Source: Hirundichthys speculiger
Taxonomy: Eukaryota; Chordata; Actinopteri; Beloniformes; Exocoetidae
Length of the DNA stretch: 64,000 nucleotides
Direction of reading: 5' to 3'
Assembly (NCBI GenBank): GCA_018398805.1
Contig: JAGFBZ010003012.1
Location: 45,436 to 109,435, forward strand
The notes under the pieces are model-generated. The model was given only the letters and a program-made list of their open reading frames with translations. It was not told the origin of the DNA and ran no database searches. Positions within the stretch are counted from its first letter, which is position 1; each line of letters begins with the position of its first letter. Of this stretch, positions 54,849 to 64,000 are shown one piece after another. The position numbers and the translations under genes are program-made.

Positions 54849-57542
54849 ATCTAAACATCATTTGGCTCCATCTGGTCACCAAACTCAATTAATTAAACGA
54901 CAGATTTAAGATGTCTGTTCTGAACAGCATCTGGCTCCATCTATGCACCAAACTCCATTCATTAAATGACCAATTTAAGATCTCAGGTCTGAACAGCATC
55001 CAACTCCGTCTGCGCACCAAACTCCATTCATTAAACGACAGATTTAAGATCTCAGGTCTGAACAGCATCTGGCTCCATCTGCGCACCAAACTCAATTCAT
55101 TAAACAACCAATTTAAGATCTCTATTCTGAACAGCATCTGGCTCCATCTATGCACCGAACTCAATTCAGTAAAAAAAAACAATTTAAGGTTTAAGGTCTG
55201 AAGAGCATCTGGCTCCATCTGGTCACAAAACTCCATTCATTAAATGACTGATTCAAGATCTCTTTTCTGAACAGCATCTGGCTCCATCTGGTCACAAAAC
55301 TCCATTCATTAAATGACTGATTCAAGATCTCTGTTCTGAACAGCATCTGGCTCCATCTGGTCACAAAACTCCATTCATTAAATGACCGATTTAAGGTCTC
55401 AGTTCTGAACAACATCTGGCTCCATTTATGCACCAAACTCCATTCATTAAACGACCTATTGAAGGTCTCAGGTCTGAACATCATCTGGCTCCATCTGGTC
55501 ACCAAACTCCATTCATTAAATGACTGATTTAAGATCTCTGTTCTGAACAGCATCTGGCTCCATCTATGCACCAAACTCCATTCATTAAACGACAGATTTA
55601 AGATCTCAGGTCTGAACAGCATCTGGCTCCATCTGCGCACCAAACTCAATTCAATAAACAACCAATTTAAGATCTCTATTCTGAACAGCATCTGGCTCCA
55701 TCTATGCACCAAACTCAATTCAATAAAAAAACAATTTAAGGTTTAAGGTCTGAAGAGCATCTGGCTCCATCTGGTCACAAAACTCCATTCATTAAATGAC
55801 TGATTCAAGATCTCTGTTCTGAAGAGCATCTGGCTCCATCTTATCACCAAACTCCATTCATTAAATGACCGATTTAAGGTCTCAGTTCTGAACAGCATCT
55901 GGCTCCATCTGCGCAAAAAACTCCATTCATTGAACGACAGATTTAAGATCTCAGGTCTGAACAGCATCTGGCTCCATCTGCGCACCAAACTCATTTCAAT
56001 AAACAACCAATTTAAGATCTCTATTCTGAACAGCATCTGGCTCCATCTATGCACCAAACTCCATTCAATAAAAAAACAATTTAAGGTTTAAGGTCTGAAG
56101 AGCATCTGGCTCCATCTGGTCACAAAACTCCATTCATTAAATGACTGATTCAAGATCTCTGTTCTGAACAGCATCTGGCTCCATCTGGTCACAAAACTCC
56201 ATTCATTAAATGACTGATTCAAGATCTCTGTTCTGAACAGCATCTGGCTCCATCTTGTAACCAAACTCTATTCATTAAATGACCGATTTAAGGTCTCAGG
56301 TCTGAACAGCATCTGGCTCGATCTGCGCACCAAACTCAATTCAATAAACAACCAATTTAAGATCTCTATTCTGAACAGCATCTGGCTCCATCTATGCACC
56401 AAACTCCATTCATTAAACGACCGATTTAAGATCTCAGGTCTAAACAGCATCTGGCTCCATCTGCGCACTAAACTTAATTCAATAAAAGACAGAGTTAAGA
56501 TTTCAGGTCTGAAAAGTATCTGGCTCCATCTTATCACTAAACTCCATTCATTAAATGACCAATTTAAGGTCTCAGTTCTGAACAGCTTCTGGCTCCATCT
56601 ATGCACCAAATTCCATTCATTAAAAGACCTATTTAAGATCTCTATTCTGAACAGCATCTGGCTCCATCTATGCACCAAACTCCATTTAATAAAAAAACAA
56701 TTTAAGGTTTAAGGTTTTAAGAGCATCTGGCTCCATCTGGTCACAAAACTCCATTCATTAAATTACTGATTCAAGATCTCTGTTCTGAACAGCATCTGGC
56801 TCCATCTTATAACCAAACTCCATTCATTAAATGACCGATTTAAGGTCTCAGTTCTGAACAGCATCTGGCTCCATGTATGCACCAAACTCCATTCATTAAA
56901 CGACCTATTTAAGGTCTCAAGTCTGAACAGCATCGGGCTCCATTTGCGCACCAAACTCCATTACTTAAACGACAGATTTAAGATTTCAGGTCTGAACAGT
57001 ATCTGGCTCCATGTGTGCACAAAACTCCATTCATTAAACAACAGATTTAAGATTTCAGGTCTAAAAAAGCATCTGGCTCCATGTGCGCACCAAACTCCAT
57101 TCATTAAACTACCTATTTAAGGTCTCAGATCTGAACAGCATTTGGCTCCATCTGGTCACCAAACTCAATTCAATAAACAACCAATTTAAGATCTCTATTC
57201 TGAACAGCATCTGGCTCCATCTATGCACCAAACTCCATTCAATAAAAAAACAATTAAAGATTTAAGTTCTGAAGAGCATCTGGCTCCATCTTATCACCAA
57301 ACTCCATTCATTGAACGATAGATTTAAGATCTCAGGTCTGAACGGCATCTGGCTCCATCTATGCACCAAACTCCATTTATTAAATGACCGATTCAAAATC
57401 TAAGGTCTGAACAGCATCCGGCTCCATCTGCGCACCAAACTCCATTCATTAAACGACAGATTTAAGATCTCAGGTCTGAACAGCATCTGGCACGATCTGC
57501 GCACCAAACTCAATTCAGTAAACAACCAATTTAAAATCTCTA

Positions 57543-58450
57543 TGTAATGAATGCTTTATTTCGGTTTAAAACAAAAATAAAATCATGTTTTACAAAAAGA
57601 AAATTTCAGATAACAACCGAAAAAGGAATAGGCTGAAGCCCCAAGGCTTATTTTTTTTTGCCTATCCTATACCATCAGAAGATTAATGACTATTACACAA
57701 TAGAACATCATTACAAAACAACATAACATAAACAGAAAAATTTAATTCAATCAAATTTCCTTATAATTTTTAATAATATTAGATTTTAAAGTCTTCTTGA
57801 AGATTAACACAGAATTACACATTTTTATTTCATCGTTCAATCCGTTCCATAATTTACAACCCAAAACTGACACACATCTATACTTTAAATTAGTTCAACT
57901 CTGCAAGTTTCAAACATTAATAACCCCTTTAAATTTAACCACCTGTCTTGGCTTAAAACATTTCTTGAATACAAATAGGAATTGTCTTAGTTACAACTCG
58001 AAACATAATTTCTAAGGTTTTTGAATATACAATGTCCAAAAATTTTAATGTGTGTGATCTTATAAAAAGCTGATTTTAGAATCACGGTATCCAGCTCCAT
58101 TTATTATTCTAATAGCCCTTTCTGCAGTTTAATTATTGGATCTAAGTTCGTTTTGTATGTATTTCCCCAAATTTCAGCACAATATGTCATTAAGGCATCA
58201 CAAGTGAAAAGTACAGCAAAGAAGGCAGCTTTAATTCAATAAATCTGGTTTTGTAAAGAATAGAAATAGACTGGAATAATTTCTGTTTTACATGTTTTAT
58301 GTAGGCTTCCAACATAGTTTGTCATCTATTATTACCCAAAAATTGTTCATTACACTCTTTCAATTTCAACGTGTTTAATTTCAGTTTTTCTCAATGTTAG
58401 TCCGTTTTTACCACCAAACAACAAAATTAGTTTGATTTTCATTTTCATTG
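57543..58450 (-). mobile_element. L2/jockey-like LINE 3' fragment in the satellite
   Basis: The minus strand decodes with breaks as HVKQKLFQSISILYKTRFIE and MTYCAEIWGNTYKTNLDPII (about 58320-58130), and later LWNGLNDEIKMCNSVLIFKK (about 57850-57790). These are the C-terminal parts of a jockey/L2-type reverse transcriptase protein. The 3' UTR has ggcttcagcctattcctttt. It splits a monomer between ctctat and ttctga. It is 5'-truncated and dead. Confidence 0.75.
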
Positions 58451-61400
58451 GTTCTGAAAGCATCTGGCCATCTATGCACCAAACTCCATCATTAAACGAC
58501 CGATTTAGGATCTCAGGTCTGAACAGCATCTGCTCCCATTGCGCACTAAATTAATTCAATAAAAGACAGAGTTACGATTCAGGTCTGAAAAGTATCTGGC
58601 TCCATCTTATCACTAAACTCCTTCATTAAATGACAATTTAAGGTCTCAGTTTGAAACAGCTTCTGGCTCCATCTATGCACCAAATTCCATTATTAAAAGA
58701 CCTATTAAGATCTCTATTCTGAACAGCATCTGGCTCCATCTATGCCAAAACTCCATTCAATAAAAAACAATTTAAGGTTAAGTTCTGAAGAGGCATTCTG
58801 GCTCCATCTTATCACCAAACTCCATTCATTAAATGACCGATTTAAGGTCTCAGTTCTGAACAGCATCTGGCTCCATCTGCGCACCAAACTCCATTCAATA
58901 AACGACAGATTTAAGATCTCAGGTCTGAACAGCATCTGGCTCCATCTGCGCACCAAACTCCATTAATTAAACGACAGATTTAAGATCTCAGGTCTGAACA
59001 GCATCTGGCTCGATCTGCGCACCAAACTCAATTCAATAAAAAACCAATTTAAAATCTCTATTCTGAAACAGCATCTGGCTCCATCTATTGCACCAACTCC
59101 ATCATAAACGACCGATTTAAAGATCTCAGGTCTGAACAGCATCTGGCTCCATCTGCCCACTAAACTTAATTCAATAAAAGACAGAGTTAAGATTTCAGGT
59201 CTGAAAAGTATCTGGCTCCATCTTATCACTAAACTCCATTCATTAAATGACCAATTTAAGGTCTCAGTTTTGAAAAGCTTCTGGCTCCATCTATGCACCA
59301 AATTCCATTTATTAAAAGACCTATTTAAGATCTCTATTCTGAACAGCATCTGGCTCCATCTATGCACCAAACTCCATTCAATAAAAAAACAATTTAAGGT
59401 TTAAGTTCTGAAGAGCATCTGGCTCCATCTTATCACCAAACTCAATTCATTAAATGACCGATTTAAGGTCTCAGTTCTGAACAGCATCTGGCTCCATCTG
59501 CGCACCAAACTCCATTCAATAAACGACAGATTTAAGATCTAAGGTTCTGAACAGCATCTGGCTCCATCTGCGCACCAAACTCAATTTAATAAACAACCAA
59601 TTTAAGATCTCTAATCTGAACAGCATCTGGCTCCATCTATACACCAAACTCCATTCAATGAAAAAAACAATTTAAGGTTTAAGGTCTGAAGAGCATCTGG
59701 CTCCATCTGGTCACAAACTCCATTCATTAAGTGACTGATTCAAGATCTCGTTCTGAACAGGTTGGGTCCATCTTATAACCAAACTCTATTCATTAAATGA
59801 CCGATTTAAGGTCTCAGTTCTGAACAGCATCTGGCTCCATTTATGCACCAAACTCCATTCATTAAACGACCTATTTAAGATCTCAGGTCTGAACAGCATC
59901 TGGCTCCATCTGTGCACTAAACCTAATTCATTAAATGACCGATTTAAGGTCTCAGGTCTGAACATCATCTGGCTCCATCTGGTCACCAAACTCCATTCAT
60001 CAAATGACTGATTTAAGATCTCTGTTCTGAACAGCATCTGGCTCCATCTATGCACCAAACTCCATTCATTAAATGACCGATTCAAAAATCTAAGGTCTGA
60101 ACGCATCCAGCCCATGCGCCAAAACTCCATTAATTAAACGACAGATTTAAGATCTCAGGTCTGAACGCATCTGGCTCATCTGCCACAAATAATCAATAAA
60201 AACCAATTTAAGATCTCTATTCTAACAGCATCTGGCTCCATCTATGCACAAAACTCCATTCATTAAACGACCAAAGATCTCAGGTCTGAATAGCATCTGG
60301 CTCCATCTGCGCACTAACTAATTCATTAAAAGACAGAGTTACGATTTCAGGTCTGAAAAGTATCTGGCTCCATTTATCACCAAACTCCATTCATTAAATG
60401 ACCAATTTAAGTCTCAGTTCTGAACAGCATTGGCTCCATCTATGCACCAAATTCCATTGATTAAACGACCTATTTAAGGTCTCAGATCTAAACAGCATCT
60501 GGCTCCATCTGCACACCAAACTCAATTCAATAAACAACCAATTTAAGATTTCTATTCTGAACAGCATCTGCCTCCACTAGACACCAAACTCATTCATAAA
60601 AAACAATTTAAAGGTTTAAGGTCTGAAGAGCATCTGGATCCATCTGGTCAAGACTCAGTATTAAATGACTGATTCAAGATCTTTCTGGCATCTGGACGCA
60701 ATCTGGGTCACAAAACTCCATTCATTAAATAACCGATTAAGGTCTCAGTTCTGAACAGCATCTGGCCCATTTATGCACCAAACTCCATTCATTAAACGAC
60801 CTATTTAAGATCTCAGGTCTGAACAGCATCTGGCTCCATCTGCACACTAAACTTAATTCATTAAATGACCGATTTAAGGTCTCAGGTCTGAACATCATCT
60901 GGCTCCATCTGGTCACCAAACTCCATTCATTAAATGACTGATTTAAGATCTCTGTTCTGAACAGCATCTGGCTCCATCTATGCACCAAACTCCATTCATT
61001 AAATGACCGATTCAAAATCTAAGGTCTGAACAGCATCCGGCTCCATCTGCGCACCAAACTCCATTCATTAAACGACAGATTTAAGATTCAGGTCTGAACG
61101 CATCGGTCGATCTGCACCAAATCAATCAATAAACAACCAATTTAAGATCTATTCTGAACAGCATCTGGCTCCATCAATGCACCAAATTCCATTCATTAAA
61201 AGACCTATTTAGATCTCTTCTGAACAGCATCTGGCTATCTATGACCAAACTCAATTCAATAAGACATATTTAAGAACTCTGTTCTAAATAGCATCTGGCT
61301 CATCTATGCACCAACTCTATTCAATAACGAAACGATTAAGATTTCTGGTCTGAACCGCATCTGGCTCAATCTATGCACCAAACTCAAGTCATTAAAAGAC

Positions 61401-64000
61401 CTATTAAAGGTCTAGGGTCTGAACAGCATCTGGCTCCATCTGTGAACCAAACTCAATTACTTAAACGACAGATTTAAGATCCCAGGTCTGAAGAGCATCC
61501 GGCTCCATTTGCGTACCAAACTCGATTCATTAAATGACAGATTTAAGATCTCAGGTCTGAACAGCATCTGGCTCCATCTGCACACTAAAATTAATTCATT
61601 AAATGACCGATTTAAGGTCTCAGGTCTGAACATTCATTGGCTCCATCTGGTCACCAAACTCCATTCATACATGATGATTTAAGATCTCTGTTTGAACAGG
61701 ATCGGTTTTCTGCGCACCAACTCAATTCAAAAAAACCAATTTAAGATCTCTATTCTAAACAGCATCTGGCTCCATCTATGCACCAAACTCCATCATAAAC
61801 GACGATTTAAGATCTCAGGTTGAACAGATCTGGTCCATTTGCGCACCAAACTCAATCAATAAACAACATATTTAGATCTAGGTTCTAAATAGCATCTGGC
61901 CCATCTATGCCCCAAACTCCAGTCATTAAAGAATTTAAAGGTAGGTTGAAAGCATGGCTCCATCTGTGAACCAAACTCAATCTTAAACGACAGATTTAAG
62001 ATCCCAGGTCGAACAGCATTGGCCCATCTGGGCATAAACTTAATTCATTAAACGACAGATTTAAGATTTCAGGTCTGAACAGTATCTGGCTCCATGGTGC
62101 ACAAAACTCCATTCATTAAACAAACAGATTTAAGATCTCGGTCTGAACAAGCATGGCTCCATCTATGCACCAAACTCCATTTATTAAATGACCAATTAAA
62201 AGTCTCAGGTCTGAACAGCATCGGCTCCTTCGCGCACCAAATCAATTCAATAAACAAACCAATTAAGATCTCTTTTGAACAGATCTGGTCCATCTATGCA
62301 CCAAACTCAATTCAATAAAAAAACAATTTAAGGTTAAGGTCTAAAGAGCATGGTCCATTCTGGTCACAAAAATCATTCAAAATAACTAATTCAAGATCTC
62401 TGTTCGAACAGCATATGGCTCATCTGGTCACAAAAACTCCATTCATTAAATAAGATCAAGATCTGTTTGAACAGCATCTGGCTCCATCTTATAACCAAAC
62501 TCTATCATTAAATGACCGATTTAAGGTCTCAGTTCTGAACAGCATCTGGCTCCATTTATGCACCAAACTCCATTCATTAAACAACCTATTTAAGGTCTCA
62601 GGTCTGAACAGCATCGGGCTCCATCTGCACACTAAATTAATTCATAAATACCGATTAAGGCTCAGTTTGAACAGCATATGGCTCCATTTATGCACCAAAC
62701 TCCATACTTAAACGACAGATTTAAGATTTCAGGTCTGAACAGATTGGCTCCATGTGTGAAAAAACCCATTCATTAAACAACAGATTTAAGATTTCAGGCG
62801 AAAAGCATGTGGCTCTTCTATGCACTAATTAATTCATTAAATGAGAGGAATTAAGATCAGGTCTAAAAAAATCTGGCTCCATGTGCGCACCAAACTCCAT
62901 TCATTAAAAGACCTAGTTAGGTAAGTTCTGAACAGCATCTGGCTCCATCTATGCCCAACTCCATTCATTAAATGACCGATTCAAAATCTAAGGTCTGAAC
63001 AGCAACCGCTCCATTGGCATAAAAACCATTCATAACGACAGATTAGATCTCAGGACTGACAGCATTGCTTGATCTGCACCAAAATCAATTCAATAAAAAA
63101 CCAATTTAAGATCTCTTTTTGAACAGCATCTGGCTCCATCTGTGAACCAACTCAATTACTAACGCAGATTAAGATCCCAGGTCTGAACAGCATCTGGCTC
63201 CATAGGGGCACTAAACTTAATTCTTAAAGAAGATTAAGATTTCAGGTCTGACAGATCGGCTCCATGTGTGCCAAAAAACTCATTCATAAACAACAGATTA
63301 ATCTCAGGTCTGAACAGATCTGGCTCACTGCGAAAAAAATCCATTATTGAACGACAGATTTAAGATCTCAGGTCTGACAGCATCTGGCAATCTGCGACCC
63401 AACTCAATTCAATAAACAACAATTTAAGTTCTCTATTCTGAACAGCATCTGGCTCCATCATGCACCAAACTCCATTCAATAAAAAAACAATTAAGGTTTA
63501 AGGTCGAGAGCATCTGGCTCCATCTGGTCACAAAAACTCTATTCATTAAATTACTATTCAAGATCTTGTTCTGAACAGCATCTGGCTCCATCTGGTCACA
63601 AAACTCCGTTCATTAAATAACGATCAAGATCTCTGTTCTGAACAGCATCTGGCTCCATCTATAAACAAACTCTATTCATTAAGACCGATTTAAGGTCTCA
63701 GTTCTGAACAGCATCTGGTCATTTATGCAAAAACAAAAATTTAAACAACCTATTTAAGGTCTCAGTGCGAACAGATCGGGCTCCATCTGCACACTAAAAA
63801 TTAATTCATTAAATGACGATTTTAAGGTCTCAGTTTGAACGCATCTGGCTCCATGGTGCACAAAACTCCATCATAAACAACAGATTTAAGATTTCAGTCT
63901 GAAAAGCATGTGGCTCCAAAAAGCAGGTTGGCTCCATGTGCACACCACTCCCAATCATTAAACGACCTATTTAAGGTCTCAGATCTGAACAGCATGGCTC

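Larger units (their letters stand above)
44032..64000. repeat. 69-bp satellite array (about 260 monomers) with higher-order structure
   Basis: Head-to-tail monomers of 69 bp whose parts read gatttaagatctcaggtctg, then aacagcatctggctccatct, then a variable four to eight bases (gcgcacc, atgcacc, ggtcacc, tatcacc, gtgaacc) and aaactccattcattaaacgacc. Variation is concentrated in the patch after ccatct and at the monomer joint (ttaaacgacagattt, ttaaatgaccgattc, ttcaataaaaaaacaattt), while the core is almost fixed. Blocks repeat with 9-mer (621 bp) and 12-mer (828 bp) periods. It is interrupted at 49287-49478, 51086-51275, 54420-54848 and about 57543-58450 and continues past the window end. Confidence 0.97.

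Noticed and set aside
44032..64000. CRISPR-like or gene-cluster interpretation of the regular repeats
   Set aside because: Repeats are contiguous 69-bp monomers without unique spacers, in a eukaryotic, intron-bearing context.

Overview
This window looks like vertebrate, almost certainly teleost fish, genomic DNA. It is intron-rich and AT-rich and is packed with fish-type transposable elements (V-SINE-like SINEs, RTE-like, Rex1/L2-like and L1-like LINEs, Tc1, pogo and Harbinger DNA transposons, LTR elements). There are no bacterial-style operons. The only host gene I can support is on the minus strand: a muscle RING-finger (MuRF-type) TRIM E3 ubiquitin ligase. Six coding exons read right to left at 34885-34703, 32178-32006, 31926-31752, 18918-18823, 15380-15303 and 678-523. 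All splice phases agree, and together they encode 287 residues: RING, MuRF-specific box, B-box 2 and most of the coiled coil. The C-terminal COS-box and tail exons must lie left of base 1. A splice acceptor just upstream of the start codon suggests a further 5' exon to the right.

The introns are a transposon graveyard. Intron 5 (679-15302) holds Rex1-like, L1-like and RTE-like LINE pieces, a 1.8-kb terminal-inverted-repeat element, two V-SINEs and a broken retroviral env remnant. Intron 4 (15381-18822) holds an LTR element with a GC-rich, minisatellite-like interior and a solo LTR nested in one of its LTRs. Intron 3 (18919-31751) holds an internally deleted Tc1, a pogo remnant, a Harbinger element carrying only its Myb-like gene, a 2.9-kb long-inverted-repeat (foldback) structure bracketed by Tc1 fragments, and a Rex1/L2-like LINE with a 34-bp minisatellite.

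Upstream of the gene, 35.18-44.03 kb is one old, minus-strand L1-like element. It has been hit by three later insertions, each with a readable target-site duplication: a 2.67-kb RTE-like LINE with an open 719-residue reverse transcriptase frame, a second LINE fragment, and a 46-bp V-SINE tip. Immediately at the 5' end of this L1 begins a satellite array with a 69-bp monomer that runs to the window end (about 44.03-64.0 kb, roughly 260 monomers). It shows higher-order repeat structure (9-mer and 12-mer blocks). It is interrupted by two equivalent SINE copies, a solo LTR and a 5'-truncated LINE. From about 58.45 kb, and strongly after 60.1 kb, the array is riddled with small deletions, which looks more like poor consensus sequence than biology.

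The most unusual features are the satellite/L1 junction, the double-stranded open reading frame of the satellite (69 = 3 x 23), and the foldback structure at 25.6-28.95 kb. Family names were assigned from recognisable protein motifs and termini by eye, with no database search.
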